DNA from: Gallionella sp.
GTDB lineage: Bacteria; Pseudomonadota; Gammaproteobacteria; Burkholderiales; Gallionellaceae
Assembly (NCBI GenBank): GCA_028707275.1
Contig: JAQTUP010000001.1
Coordinates: forward strand, 186,001 to 250,000
DNA: 64,000 nucleotides
Reading direction: 5' to 3'
This document shows, one piece after another, positions 29,019 through 38,937 of the stretch; positions within the stretch are counted from its first letter, which is position 1, and every line of letters starts with the position of its first letter. The translations under genes and the position numbers were made by a program. The notes below the pieces were generated by a model. That model worked only from the letters and a program-made list of their open reading frames with translations, did no database searches and was not told where the DNA came from.

Positions 29019-30227
29019 GTGAGATTCATCGACGTCGTGCAGTTTGCATCAACCAGTCTTGGCGGCAGTCGCGCGCGCACCCTGCTGATGATTTTGGCGA
29101 TGTCGATCGGCGTAGCGGCAGTCGTGGTGCTCACAGCCCTGGGCGAGGGCGCGCGCCGCTATGTCGTCAACCAATTCTCGTCCCTGGGCAGCAATCTGGT
29201 GCTGGTATTTCCCGGCAGATCCGAGACAGCCGGCATAGGCCCTGGCATGTTGCTCGGACAAATTCCGCGCGAACTCTCGTTAGATGACGCGCAAGCGCTG
29301 TTACGCAGCCGGGCGGTCTCCCGCATCGCACCGCTCACCATAGGCTCCTCGCTCATCTCAAAAGACGCGAGGAACCGGGAAGTCATCGTCCTGGGTTCCA
29401 CCGCCGCCCTGCTGGAGGTGCGCCACATGAGCCTGGGCCAGGGACAATTTTTGCCCGCCGGGGATGTGCATTCGACCGAATCGGTGTGCGTGCTGGGCGC
29501 TAAGATCAACCGCGAACTGTTCGGACAGGAATCGGGCACAGGCCAGTGGGTTCGCCTGGGCGACCGGCGTTTTCGGGTGATAGGCGTCATGACCCGCCAG
29601 GGCGAATCAATGGGTTTTAATACCGACGAAATCGTGATTGTGCCGGTGGCATCCGCCCATTTGCTGTTCAACACCTCAGGCCTGTTCCGCATTCTGGTCG
29701 AGGCAAAGAGCCGAGAAGCCATCGCTCAGGCCAAAAAAGACAGCGAAGCGATCCTATTTGCCCGCCACAACGGCGAAAAAGATGTGACGGTAGTCACGCA
29801 GGACGCCGTGTTAGCCACCTTCGACCGTATCCTGCGCGCGCTGACGCTGGCCGTGGGCGGCATCGCCGCGATCAGTCTTGCAGTGGCAGGAATACTCATC
29901 ATGAACGTGATGCTGATTGCCGTCTCGCAGCGCGTTCAGGAAATCGGCCTGCTCAAGGCGCTGGGCGCACCCGCAGGCCAGATCCGCCTGTTATTTTTCA
30001 CCGAAGCCGTTTTATTGTCCGCCATCGGCAGCCTGGTCGGGCTGACCCTGGGGGAAGCGGGGGTATGGGTCATCGCAAGGATTTATCCGTCCTTGCCGGT
30101 CGCAGCTCCCTGGTGGGCGGTATTGGCCGCGATCAGCACCTCGCTTGGCACGGGAATTTTATTCAGCGTCTGGCCTGCCCGCCGCGCCGCGCGCTTAGAT
30201 CCCGTGGCAGCACTGTCCGGGAGATAA
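29019..30227 (+). CDS. MacB/FtsX-type ABC transporter permease
   Basis: A 402-residue permease. The first membrane helix (about 20-42) is followed by a large periplasmic MacB_PCD domain (about 45-245) and three C-terminal helices (about 275-385, with NVMLIAVSQRVQEIGLLKALGA, the FtsX-family coupling segment). Translation starts with GTG at 29019, six bases after the ATPase stop. The stop codon TAA (30225-30227) directly abuts copy 2 of the 300-bp repeat, so the operon has no spacer of its own at its 3' end. Confidence 0.93.
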   Translation: MRFIDVVQFASTSLGGSRARTLLMILAMSIGVAAVVVLTALGEGARRYVVNQFSSLGSNLVLVFPGRSETAGIGPGMLLGQIPRELSLDDAQALLRSRAVSRIAPLTIGSSLISKDARNREVIVLGSTAALLEVRHMSLGQGQFLPAGDVHSTESVCVLGAKINRELFGQESGTGQWVRLGDRRFRVIGVMTRQGESMGFNTDEIVIVPVASAHLLFNTSGLFRILVEAKSREAIAQAKKDSEAILFARHNGEKDVTVVTQDAVLATFDRILRALTLAVGGIAAISLAVAGILIMNVMLIAVSQRVQEIGLLKALGAPAGQIRLLFFTEAVLLSAIGSLVGLTLGEAGVWVIARIYPSLPVAAPWWAVLAAISTSLGTGILFSVWPARRAARLDPVAALSGR

Positions 30228-30530
30228 ACTGATGTTACGCAGAACACTGGCTGCTTCCAAAAACATTCCAATCAACTTCGCCGGGGGCAGCCCGGCTGCT
30301 GGTTACTGGCGTCGCCAAAAGAAAGTAACCCAAGAAAAATCGACCCCGGCTTGCCGCTCCCGCCTGCCCAGCCTGCCTGTCGACAGGGCAAGCAGGCGGA
30401 GTGCCCTCGACAGTCAGCAAACAAGCGGGTGAGGTCCTCGCACGATCCGCGTTGCTGCCACGTGCTCAAACAGTCCTCGCCGAACCCCACCGTTGTTTGC
30501 TGACTGTTTTCGGCGGCGCACAGGGGTTAA
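30228..30530. repeat. Dispersed ~300-bp structured repeat, copy 2
   Basis: It starts ACTGATGTTACGCAG immediately after the permease stop codon. The first hairpin has lost about nine bases from its left arm. The second stem position holds a different palindrome (CCGCCTGC at 30360-30367 with GCAGGCGG at 30392-30399) from that in copies 1 and 3. The long-range stem is ACAGTCAGCAAACAA (30410-30424) with its exact complement at 30493-30507. The rest of the gap to 30612 shows no gene. Confidence 0.88.
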
Positions 30531-30612
30531 GGGTGGCACTGAAAGTGCGTAATTTCATCGTGCTGTTTATTTTGGTATTTTCAAATCATCCACTTCATTT
30601 CACATAGAGCCA

Positions 30613-31416
30613 TCAGAGGGAAAGGTCTTCAGTATAGGGTTTGCTCGGATATTGAAAAGCCACCGGCCCGTCAGGTTCGGCATGGATGAACTGGTGGACG
30701 AACGGATCCTCTGAGGCAAACATATCCGCTGCCACCCCTTCGGCCACTACGACGCCATCGTGAATGAAATACACATAATCGGCGATTTTGAGCGACTCTG
30801 ACATGTCGTAAGTCACCACGACCGAGGTCACGCCCAGCGCATCATTGAGTTTTCGGATCAGATTGGCGATGATGTTGAGCGAGATAGGATCCAGCCCCGC
30901 AAAAGGCTCATCGTAGATAATGAGCATGGGATCGATCGCGATCGCGCGAGCCAACGCCACACGCCGCTCCATCCCGCCTGACAGATCCCGGGGCATCAGA
31001 TCGCGCGCATTGCGCAGCCCTACCGCCTGAAGCTTGAGCAACACCAGATCGCGTATCATCTCTTCGGACAAATCGGTATGTTCGCGCATCGGGAAGGCGA
31101 TATTGTCATAGACCGTCAAATCGCTGAACAGGCCGCTTACCTGAAACATCATGCCCATCTGACGGCGCATGGCGTACAGATCGTCACTCCCTAACTTGTG
31201 TATGACCTTGCCCTGAATTTTAACGCTGCCTTTGGAAGGTTTGAGCTGACCGCCAAAATGATGCAGCAGTGTGCTTTTCCCGCACCCGCTCACGCCCAGT
31301 ATCGCCACCACTTTGCCGCGCGGGATGGACAGATTGATCCCCTTGAGCACCTTGTGCTCGCCATAGGCGAAATGCAGATTGCTCACTTCGACCAGATTTT
31401 CCGATGCATGCTTCAC
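30613..31416 (-). CDS. MlaF-like ABC transporter ATPase with unusual switch residue
   Basis: An ATPase resembling MlaF, which drives phospholipid trafficking between membranes. It has Walker A GVSGCGKST, Q-loop MFQVSGLFSDLTV, signature LSGGMERRVALARA and Walker B LIIYDEPFAGLDP. The H-loop that normally reads (S/T)HD is TYD (codon TAC), so the switch histidine is replaced by Tyr. No mlaE/D/C/B genes adjoin it. I choose GTG at 31416 (KHASENLVEV), which has AAGGA at good distance and leaves about 94 bp for divergent promoters with recQ; an ATG at 31461 is also open. Confidence 0.88.
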   Translation of the reverse strand: MKHASENLVEVSNLHFAYGEHKVLKGINLSIPRGKVVAILGVSGCGKSTLLHHFGGQLKPSKGSVKIQGKVIHKLGSDDLYAMRRQMGMMFQVSGLFSDLTVYDNIAFPMREHTDLSEEMIRDLVLLKLQAVGLRNARDLMPRDLSGGMERRVALARAIAIDPMLIIYDEPFAGLDPISLNIIANLIRKLNDALGVTSVVVTYDMSESLKIADYVYFIHDGVVVAEGVAADMFASEDPFVHQFIHAEPDGPVAFQYPSKPYTEDLSL

Positions 31417-31510
31417 TAATTTTCCTTCTTCAGCGCTAAATACAGCGTTGGATGTTATCATTTTTAAAGCCCGATGGCGTATCCGCCCGCACAACCCAAT
31501 CAAAGCATCC

Positions 31511-33355
31511 ATGACAGCACAAACATCAGACGCTGCAAAAATCCTCCACGACGTTTTCGGCTACGCCCGCTTTCGCGGCGAGCAACAGGCCATCGTCGAA
31601 CAAATCGCCCGTGGCGGCGACGCGCTGGTGCTGATGCCCACCGGCGGCGGAAAGTCACTGTGCTACCAGATCCCCGCGCTGTTAAGAAAAGGCGTGGGCA
31701 TCGTCATATCGCCCCTGATCGCGCTGATGCAAGACCAGGTGGATGCGCTGCGCCAACTGGGCGTCAGGGCCGCTTATCTCAATTCCAGCCTGACGAGCGA
31801 GACGGCGCGCGAAGTGCAGGGTCAACTGATGCGCGGCGAACTCGATCTGCTCTATGTCGCCCCCGAACGCCTGATGAACGCGAATTTTCTGGGGCTGTTA
31901 GAGCGGATAGAACAGAGTTCCGGCATCGCACTGTTCGCCATCGACGAGGCGCATTGCGTCTCGCAATGGGGGCATGACTTCAGGCCCGAGTATCGGGAAC
32001 TGACGATTCTGAACGCGCGTTTCCCGACGGTGCCGCGTATCGCGTTGACCGCCACGGCGGATACCCCGACCCGACGTGAGATCGTCGAGCGGCTCTCGCT
32101 CGAAGACGCGCGCCAGTTCGTCTCCAGCTTCGACAGACCGAACATCCGCTACAGGGTCGCCCTGAAAAACAACGCAATGAACCAGTTGCAGGATTTCATC
32201 GAAAAGGAACACGCCAATGACGCGGGCATCGTATATTGCCTCTCGCGCCGTCGCGTCGATGAAACGGCGCTCAAACTCAAAGCGCTGGGCTTCGATGCCC
32301 TGCCCTATCATGCGGGTCTGGATGCGGCCACTCGCGCCGCCCATCAAAGCCGCTTCCTGCGAGAAGAAGGCGTGATCATGGTCGCGACGGTCGCTTTCGG
32401 CATGGGCATAGACAAGCCCAACGTGCGCTTCGTCGCCCATATCGATCTGCCCAAGAGCATGGAAGGCTATTATCAGGAAACGGGACGCGCCGGGCGCGAT
32501 GGCCTCAGGGCCGATGCCTGGATGGCTTACGGTCTGGGCGACGTGGTGTCCATGCGTCAGATGCTGATGTCAGGCGATGCGCCCGAAGAGCGGCGACGCG
32601 TGGAGCTGCAAAAGCTCGATGCGCTGCTGGGTTTTTGCGAATCGACAGACTGCCGCCACCAGCTTCTTTTGCGCTATTTTGGCGAGGCGCACCCGGGCAA
32701 CTGCGGCGAGTGCGACAACTGCATAAGCCCTGTACAAACATGGGATGCCACGCGAGCCGCACAAATGGCCTTGTCCTGCGTGTACCGCACCGGGCAACGC
32801 TTCGGCGTCGGCCATCTGGTCGATGTATTGCTGGGCAAAGAGACCGAGCGCATCACCCGCTTCGGCCATCAGGGGCTCTCGACCTACGGCATAGGACAGG
32901 CGCACACGGCGGCTCAGTGGAGCAGCGTCTACCGCCAGCTGATCGCGTGCGGTTTTTTGGAGGCGGACCTCGAAGCTTATGGCGGTTTGCGTCTCACCGA
33001 CGGCGCGCGTCCCGTGTTAAAAGGGGAACAGCCCGTCTTGCTGCGCCACGATGCCCCCCCCGTCAAACGCAAATCCGTGCGCGAGGGGCGAGATGGCAAA
33101 GCCCGCGAACCGTTTGTCGGCGCCAATGAAGACCCCTTATGGCAGGCTCTGAGGGCAAAACGGCTGGCGCTGGCCGGGGAACAGGGCGTGCCGCCCTATG
33201 TTATTTTTCACGACAGCACGCTGCTGGAAATGATGGAACATCGCCCGGGGAGCCTCGCCGAAATGGCGCGTATCAGCGGCGTAGGACAAGGCAAGCTGGC
33301 GCGCTACGGGGACGATTTTTTAAAAGTGCTCGAAGATCAATCGCGAAAAACATAA
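31511..33355 (+). CDS. recQ: ATP-dependent DNA helicase RecQ
   Basis: A 614-residue superfamily 2 helicase. Motifs seen are LMPTGGGKSLCYQ (I), IDEAHCVSQWGHDFRPEY (II and aromatic loop), LTATAD (III), ATVAFGMGIDKPNVRFVAH (V) and QETGRAGRDG (VI). They are followed by the zinc-binding Cys cluster (CESTDCRH, CGECDNC), the RQC winged helix (about 410-515) and a C-terminal HRDC domain (about 535-612). It unwinds DNA 3' to 5' in recombination and repair. Family alignment puts the start at the ATG at 31511. Its 3' end overlaps the convergent gene by 19 bp. Confidence 0.98.
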   Translation: MTAQTSDAAKILHDVFGYARFRGEQQAIVEQIARGGDALVLMPTGGGKSLCYQIPALLRKGVGIVISPLIALMQDQVDALRQLGVRAAYLNSSLTSETAREVQGQLMRGELDLLYVAPERLMNANFLGLLERIEQSSGIALFAIDEAHCVSQWGHDFRPEYRELTILNARFPTVPRIALTATADTPTRREIVERLSLEDARQFVSSFDRPNIRYRVALKNNAMNQLQDFIEKEHANDAGIVYCLSRRRVDETALKLKALGFDALPYHAGLDAATRAAHQSRFLREEGVIMVATVAFGMGIDKPNVRFVAHIDLPKSMEGYYQETGRAGRDGLRADAWMAYGLGDVVSMRQMLMSGDAPEERRRVELQKLDALLGFCESTDCRHQLLLRYFGEAHPGNCGECDNCISPVQTWDATRAAQMALSCVYRTGQRFGVGHLVDVLLGKETERITRFGHQGLSTYGIGQAHTAAQWSSVYRQLIACGFLEADLEAYGGLRLTDGARPVLKGEQPVLLRHDAPPVKRKSVREGRDGKAREPFVGANEDPLWQALRAKRLALAGEQGVPPYVIFHDSTLLEMMEHRPGSLAEMARISGVGQGKLARYGDDFLKVLEDQSRKT

Positions 33356-35595
33356 CCATGCTGAGAAAACAGCGCAACACAGGCATCCACCACCTGCGGC
33401 GCATAAAGTTTACCGCGTCCGCGTGTGATCTCGTCCAGAGCGGCCTCCACCCCTAACCCTGGACGATAGGGGCGGTGCGAGGACATCGCCTCGACCACGT
33501 CAGCCACCGTGATGATTTTCGATTCAGGCAGGATTTGCGCGTCCACCAGTCCTTGCGGATAGCCTGACCCGTCGAGTTTTTCATGATGTTGCAGGACGAT
33601 CTCGGCTATCGGCCAGGGAAATTTCACGTCTTTGAGGATGTCGTAGCCTGCCTGAGAATGCGTCTTGATGAGCTGAAATTCAATTTCGGCAAGTCGGCTG
33701 GGCTTGGAGAGAATTTCCGCCGGGATGTGGATTTTCCCCAGATCATGGATCGTGGCGGCCAGATGAATGCCCTTGATCTGTTCGTCCGGCAAACCCATTT
33801 CCCGCGCGATAGCACTCGCCAGATCCGCGACGCGTCGTTGATGACCGGCCGTATAAGGGTCTCGCGCCTCCACTGTGTCTGCGATCAGCTGGATGGATTG
33901 TTCCAGGCTCTGCCTCAGGATCGCTGCATGCTGCTCGTGCGCCGTGCGTGTGCGCAGCGTGAGAATGCCGTAGGCCAGGCTACCCGCTAACTCCTCCAGC
34001 AGACGAACCTCATCCTCATCGAAGGCGTTCGCCTCGGACGAATAAATACTCAGTGCGCCGAAGGGGGCATGACCGTCTGACAACGGCAGAGCGATATTCG
34101 AGACATAGCCGCGTGCCAGCGCAGCATCCTGCCAGGGCGGGAATGCGCCCTCGCCTGCGATGTCGCGGCAAATACTGATCGCGCCGTCCGTGATGGCGCA
34201 GGCCTCCGGCATTTGGCCCAGCGCCGCATCGGCCAGGCTAAGGGGGGTATTCCAGTAATAGTTCTCCTCCGTGCCCGACCATGCCATCAGCCTGATATTT
34301 TTTTCTGCCCCCTCCCCGGCATAGCATACCGCCGCCAACCGGTAACCGCCCGTCTCCACGATGATATGCGTGACCGCATGCAGCAACGCGTCCTCGCTGG
34401 CGGCCTGAACCAGTGCCAGATTCGCCGCAGACAAGGTCTTGAGTGCCCGGTTGGCGCGCAGCAGCGCCTCTTCGGATTGTTTGCGTTCGGTAATATCGAC
34501 GCCGATCCCCATGACATTCACGCCGCGCCGGGTTTCGACACGGGTCGCTGTCAGAAAATAACGGAGCATGCGGCCTTTGAAGATCAGCCGCGCCTCCGTC
34601 TTGGCCGACCCTGTATCGAAGGCCTCCCGGATCTTGCAAAGGATTAACGGCTTGTCCTCGTCATGAATAAAGGCCAGCGCATTGGATGTTGACATCGCTG
34701 CCGCCGTAAGCCCTGCCAATTGTGCAAAACTGCTGTTCCAGCGCAACAGTCTGCCCTCACGATCGAGGAGATAAAAAATATCCGGCAGGCTCTGGATCAG
34801 GGTGTCTGAAAATTCCTTTTCCTCCTGAATCACCCGCTCTGAATCTTTGCGTTCGGTGATGTCGCGACTGACGCCCTGAATGAAGCACGCGTCCTGGATG
34901 CGGATGACCTTGAAGACGAAATCAACGGGAACGGTACTGCCGTCCGGCCTTTGCAGCGCCATGACGCGGCGGCTCCCCGCCTCCCGGACTTCAAAAAAAT
35001 CATTCCGCGCGTCTTCTTGTTCCTCTGGCAATCGCAACTGCCATAGTTTGAGCAATTTCAGCTGATCCTGCGTCCTGCCGGTCTGACGCTCGAATTCAGG
35101 ATTACACTCCAGGATGCAGGCTGTTTTGCAGTCCGCCAGCACGATGCCATCCATGGCCTCGACAAACAGGGCGTGATACTTTCCCTCTGCTATCTTGCGG
35201 TTGCGAATGCCACGCTCCTCTGACAGGGCGCGTTGAATGGCAGGCGCTAACCGCGCCAGACGGTCTTTGAGCACATAGTCCCGCGCACCCAGCTTGAGCA
35301 GTTCGATAGCCGCCTCGTCCCCTATGGCTCCTGTCACCATGATGACCGGAATCTGCGGATGTGTGCGGCGCGTATATTCCAGCGCCTCACGACCGTTATA
35401 GGCCGGTAACTTATAGTCGGCCAGAACAAGGTCAGGCTTGAACTCGTCGAGCCCCGCCACGAACGCCTCGCGCGTGTCCACCCGCAGCAAGGTGAACGCC
35501 AGCTGGGCATCTTGCAGCTCGCATTCCTCCAACTCCGCGTCAGACGGAGCATCTTCGAGCATCAGGATGCGGACATTTTCAACCGGCGGGTTCAT
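33337..35595 (-). CDS. REC-PAS-PAS-GAF-HD-GYP response regulator
   Basis: A 752-residue probable c-di-GMP phosphodiesterase. A receiver domain (about 8-125) with phosphoacceptor Asp60 (VLADYKLPA) is followed by PAS domains (about 145-250 and 265-390), a GAF domain (about 395-545) and an HD-GYP domain (about 560-745). The HD-GYP domain has [10 protein letters not shown] and [13 protein letters not shown], so the metal site and GYP motif are intact. HD-GYP enzymes degrade c-di-GMP to pGpG or GMP. It is the last gene of a signalling operon and overlaps the preceding receiver gene by 4 bp, suggesting control by the upstream kinase. Confidence 0.94.
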   Translation of the reverse strand: MNPPVENVRILMLEDAPSDAELEECELQDAQLAFTLLRVDTREAFVAGLDEFKPDLVLADYKLPAYNGREALEYTRRTHPQIPVIMVTGAIGDEAAIELLKLGARDYVLKDRLARLAPAIQRALSEERGIRNRKIAEGKYHALFVEAMDGIVLADCKTACILECNPEFERQTGRTQDQLKLLKLWQLRLPEEQEDARNDFFEVREAGSRRVMALQRPDGSTVPVDFVFKVIRIQDACFIQGVSRDITERKDSERVIQEEKEFSDTLIQSLPDIFYLLDREGRLLRWNSSFAQLAGLTAAAMSTSNALAFIHDEDKPLILCKIREAFDTGSAKTEARLIFKGRMLRYFLTATRVETRRGVNVMGIGVDITERKQSEEALLRANRALKTLSAANLALVQAASEDALLHAVTHIIVETGGYRLAAVCYAGEGAEKNIRLMAWSGTEENYYWNTPLSLADAALGQMPEACAITDGAISICRDIAGEGAFPPWQDAALARGYVSNIALPLSDGHAPFGALSIYSSEANAFDEDEVRLLEELAGSLAYGILTLRTRTAHEQHAAILRQSLEQSIQLIADTVEARDPYTAGHQRRVADLASAIAREMGLPDEQIKGIHLAATIHDLGKIHIPAEILSKPSRLAEIEFQLIKTHSQAGYDILKDVKFPWPIAEIVLQHHEKLDGSGYPQGLVDAQILPESKIITVADVVEAMSSHRPYRPGLGVEAALDEITRGRGKLYAPQVVDACVALFSQHGYVFRD

Positions 35596-36047
35596 CCTTG
35601 CGCCCCCAAAGCCGGAGGATGATTGATCAGCAGCCAGTACAGCCCCAGTTCGGAGACCACTTTGGAGAATTCATCAAAGTCCACGGGTTTGCTGATATAG
35701 CTGTTGACGCCCAGATCATAGCTGGCCACCACGTCCCGGTCTTCCCTGGAAGAGGCCAACACGACCACCGGAATTCTCCGGGTGCGCTCGTCCGCCTTGA
35801 TCCGCTGCAACACTTCCAGACCGTCCACCTTGGGCAATCTCAAGTCGAGCAGCACCACCTTCGGTCCGTTCTCCATTTTACGGCCTGCATAAATCCCGCT
35901 GGCAAACAGAAAATCCAGCGCCTGTTCACCATCCTTCACCCAGACCAGCTTGTTGGCCAGATTGCGTTCTTGCAGCGCCATCGTGCAAAGTTCGGCATCG
36001 GTCGGGTTATCTTCCACCAGCAATATTTCAACATTCTGTGCATCCAC
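35592..36047 (-). CDS. Single-domain response regulator (Rcp1-like)
   Basis: A 151-residue stand-alone receiver with the acidic pair in LLVEDNPTD, phosphoacceptor Asp68 ([12 protein letters not shown]), Thr/Ser switch in VLASS and Lys120 (SYISKPVDF). The pattern resembles the small Rcp1-type regulators that work with bacteriophytochrome-like kinases. It has no output domain and presumably shuttles phosphoryl groups between the hybrid kinase upstream and the HD-GYP protein downstream. Confidence 0.93.
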   Translation of the reverse strand: MDAQNVEILLVEDNPTDAELCTMALQERNLANKLVWVKDGEQALDFLFASGIYAGRKMENGPKVVLLDLRLPKVDGLEVLQRIKADERTRRIPVVVLASSREDRDVVASYDLGVNSYISKPVDFDEFSKVVSELGLYWLLINHPPALGAQG

Positions 36048-36058
36048 GTTTGTCTCCC

Positions 36059-37327
36059 TTACCCTGGCAACGCAAAATAAAATGTTGCGCCTTCATCGAC
36101 CATCCCCTCTGCCCACACCCGCCCGCCATGACGACAAACGATGCGCTTGACGATGGCAAGACCTATCCCCGTCCCCTCGAATTCCTCGACCCCGTGCAGG
36201 CGCTGAAACACGCCAAACAACTTCTCGGAATAGCGCATATCGAATCCCGCACCATTATCCTTGATGAAATAAACAAGCTCGGATCCCTCGCGATAACTGC
36301 CGAGCTGCACCGTTGCCGATGTCTTGCGACAGGTAAATTTTATGGCATTGGACAGCAGGTTGACCCACACCTGGCGCAGCATGGCCAGATCGCCTTGCGC
36401 GGCAGGAAGCGGGCTGATTTCCACAAAAATATCACGACGGACGATGTCCGGCTCAAATCCTTCGAGCACCTCGCGCGCCAGCGCATCCATATTGACGTTT
36501 GATAAAGACATTCCCTGCCGCCCGGTGCGGGAAAAGGCGAGAATATCGTCGATCAGACGCCCCATTTTCCGGGTGTTATCGCGCACCACGTTCAAATATC
36601 GGCGGCCCTCATCGTCGAGCTTGTCCTCATAGCGCCTGAGCACGATGCTCGAAAACCCGTCAATCGCCCGCAGCGGTACGCGCAGGTCATGAGAGACAGA
36701 ATAGGCGAAACTCTCCAGATCCTTGTTGGACTCCTCCAGCTCATGCGCCCTATCTTCGAGTGTCGCCCCCAGTTTTGTCAGTTGTTCCTGGGCGAACATC
36801 AACTCGCGGTTTTGCAGGACGGCATTCTCATAGATCGAAATGAACTGATTCAGGATTTGCTGAGGCTCAGCCCTGACCCTGTGCATCGTCCCGCCGACGT
36901 TCAGCTCCATCTCAACTTTTGCTTCACGGTGTTCGGGCGGCCTGGTCAACACCATCTCGATACGGGATATCAGGTACTGCTCGTTGAACGGCTTGGTCAC
37001 GTAATAATCGGCGCCCGCATTCAAACCGTGAATCACGTCGGTGGCGTCCGAGAGCATGGTCAGCAGGATCACGGGGATATTTTTCAGTGTATCGTCTTCG
37101 CGGACGGCACGGCACATCTCGAATCCGTCCATCACGGGCATATTGATGTCACTGATAATCAGCCCGGGCAGCTCTTTTCTGGCCGCCGCAAGTCCCGCCT
37201 CACCATCCTGGGCTAACGTGACAGGATAACCTTGCCGCACCAGCAGGCGTCGCAGCAGTTCGGCCTGAATCATGCTGTCTTCGACCACCAGAATGGGCCG
37301 TTGCATGCCGGTCGATTCAGCTGTCAT
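36059..37327 (-). CDS. REC-histidine kinase hybrid
   Basis: A 422-residue cytoplasmic protein. The N-terminal receiver (about 10-125) has phosphoacceptor Asp60 ([12 protein letters not shown]). A linker with a coiled coil leads to the HisKA helix (His in [16 protein letters not shown], about 214) and a HATPase domain ([29 protein letters not shown]). The phytochrome-type [12 protein letters not shown]-box matches the Rcp1-like regulator downstream. The receiver in front of the kinase suggests that kinase activity is set by another phosphodonor. It overlaps cheB by 4 bp. Confidence 0.94.
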   Translation of the reverse strand: MTAESTGMQRPILVVEDSMIQAELLRRLLVRQGYPVTLAQDGEAGLAAARKELPGLIISDINMPVMDGFEMCRAVREDDTLKNIPVILLTMLSDATDVIHGLNAGADYYVTKPFNEQYLISRIEMVLTRPPEHREAKVEMELNVGGTMHRVRAEPQQILNQFISIYENAVLQNRELMFAQEQLTKLGATLEDRAHELEESNKDLESFAYSVSHDLRVPLRAIDGFSSIVLRRYEDKLDDEGRRYLNVVRDNTRKMGRLIDDILAFSRTGRQGMSLSNVNMDALAREVLEGFEPDIVRRDIFVEISPLPAAQGDLAMLRQVWVNLLSNAIKFTCRKTSATVQLGSYREGSELVYFIKDNGAGFDMRYSEKLFGVFQRLHGVEEFEGTGIGLAIVKRIVCRHGGRVWAEGMVDEGATFYFALPG

Positions 37328-38409
37328 TGCGCGCTCAATTTTATCAGGGCGGGGGCGATTTTCGGCAAGGGGAGCACATAACGCGCCGCGTTTTGCGCAA
37401 TCGCCTCCCCTGGCATGCCAAAGATAATGCTGCTTTCCTCATCCTGTGCAATGGTCACCCCGCCTGCCTGCCGGATGGCCTGCATACCCTCCACGCCATC
37501 TCGCCCCATGCCGGTCAGCAGCACCCCCGCCGCACGGCTTCCGAAGTACTGAGCCTGCGACTTGAAGGTCATGCTGATGGACGGGCGATGGTTGTCGTAG
37601 ATGGCACCGTTGCTGCACGCCAGTCGCCCCCGACTGTCCAGAAGCAAATGCGTCCCCTCGCGCGGAAAATAGACGAAGCCTGGCTCAGGTTCAATGCCGT
37701 CCGTGGCGGTCACAATTTTCAGCCTGCATTGAGCGGCCAGCCAGTCCACCATCCCCTGCATGAATCCTTCGCTGATATGCTGGACGCAGAGCAGCGGCAC
37801 CGGAAAATCGCCCGGCAAATGCGACAGGATTTCCAAAAAGGCCTGCGGCCCGCCGGTTGATGCGCCGATGCCGATGATGCGCAGCGGCATAGGCTCTATC
37901 AGCGGCAGATGATTCGTCGATGGCGCCAGGATCGGCGCCGTGTTGCGTTTGCGGATGACGACTACGCCTGCCAGAATCTTGATCTTGCCGATCAATTCCC
38001 GTGCATCCGGTTCGTTCACCCCGTCTTCTGTTCCGCGCGGCTTGGCCATGACCTCGATGGCGCCCGCCTCCAGCAACTTGAAAATATTAAAAACCTGCTC
38101 TTTTTGCACCGATATGCTCAACACCAGAATGGGACGGGGAAATTTCTCCATCACGGCGTGAGTAAATTCCAGGCCGTCCATCACCGGCATATGCAAGTCG
38201 GTACAGACCACGTCAGGCTGCAAGGACGGGATCATCTCCAGCGCCTGTCGGCCATTGATGGCGGTGCCCACGACCTGAATTCCCGGATCACTGACCAGTA
38301 TCCGTTTGAGAATGGCTAAGGTAAGAGGAGAATCATCGACCAGCAACACCTTGATTGCCGATGGCGGAGCATTCGATTGCGGAGTGCGGAGTGCAGATTG
38401 ATCGCTCAT
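37324..38409 (-). CDS. cheB: CheB-type protein-glutamate methylesterase
   Basis: A 361-residue protein with a receiver domain (about 18-135, Asp71 in VVCTDLHMP) and a methylesterase domain (about 170-358) with the catalytic triad Ser184 (GASTGGPQA), His211 (VQHISEG) and Asp304 (TGMGRDG). CheB removes methyl groups from chemoreceptors, yet no cheR, cheA or receptor gene occurs in the window. The operon therefore looks like a chemosensory offshoot coupled to other signalling. The first codons contain a short 7-bp tandem repeat (GCGGAGT), giving a variable N-terminus. Confidence 0.95.
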   Translation of the reverse strand: MSDQSALRTPQSNAPPSAIKVLLVDDSPLTLAILKRILVSDPGIQVVGTAINGRQALEMIPSLQPDVVCTDLHMPVMDGLEFTHAVMEKFPRPILVLSISVQKEQVFNIFKLLEAGAIEVMAKPRGTEDGVNEPDARELIGKIKILAGVVVIRKRNTAPILAPSTNHLPLIEPMPLRIIGIGASTGGPQAFLEILSHLPGDFPVPLLCVQHISEGFMQGMVDWLAAQCRLKIVTATDGIEPEPGFVYFPREGTHLLLDSRGRLACSNGAIYDNHRPSISMTFKSQAQYFGSRAAGVLLTGMGRDGVEGMQAIRQAGGVTIAQDEESSIIFGMPGEAIAQNAARYVLPLPKIAPALIKLSAQ

Positions 38410-38413
38410 ATCA

Positions 38414-38719
38414 TCAAACCTCGGATTGATTCACGCGAAGGTACGGAGAAGCCGGGGAAGGCAGATTATTGACAATGCGGTGCCGCCCTTCCTTGAGGGT
38501 AGCGGTCCCAAAATTGATGAGAAGGCCAACATGCAGCTTCATCGGCCGCAGACAGGTTAAAAACTGAATAACTTTCTGCCGCTCGACTTCAAATCCACGC
38601 CTTTGCAAAGCCCGTGGCAGCACTGTCTCATAAACCGATTCCAGCAGTCCGGACACAGGATCAATGTGAGTTTTAATTGCGGCATCCACTATTGCAGCGG
38701 TTATATCATCAAGGTTCAT
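38414..38719 (-). pseudogene. GxxExxY-family gene with internal deletion
   Basis: Starting at ATG 38719 (GGAGG nine bases upstream), the product has the N-terminal half of a GxxExxY protein (GLLESVYE, RRGFEVERQK) joined directly to the C-terminal end (VGLLINFGTATLKEGRHRIV). The central part of this PD-(D/E)XK-like family, with the acidic and Lys residues, is absent. The frame is kept, so a short protein may be made, but it should lack the nuclease-like core. It ends 4 bp before cheB. A MITE-like element lies just upstream. Confidence 0.7.
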
Positions 38720-38796
38720 GTACATAATCCTCCAGAGCCAACAACCTGTTTCACGCGAGAATGTGGAGTAAAGACAGCTTTCGAAAGATAAAATTC

Positions 38797-38937
38797 TAGC
38801 AGGCTGCTGCAAAACTATTACGCTCGCCGATACGGCGTCAAAAAGTGAATCGCTCATTTACCACATGTAAACTCCGCTTTTTCGTCGCTTTTTTCCTTGC
38901 CTGCGCATCGCTCATAACGTTTTTCAGCAGCCTGCTA
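38797..38937. mobile_element. MITE-like element B with terminal inverted repeats
   Basis: A 141-bp element bounded by TAGCAGGCTGCTG and its inverse, closely related to the element at 9053-9198. The flanks carry the same 5 bp, AATTC, on both sides (38792-38796 and 38938-38942), fitting a target-site duplication. It has no transposase. Confidence 0.75.
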
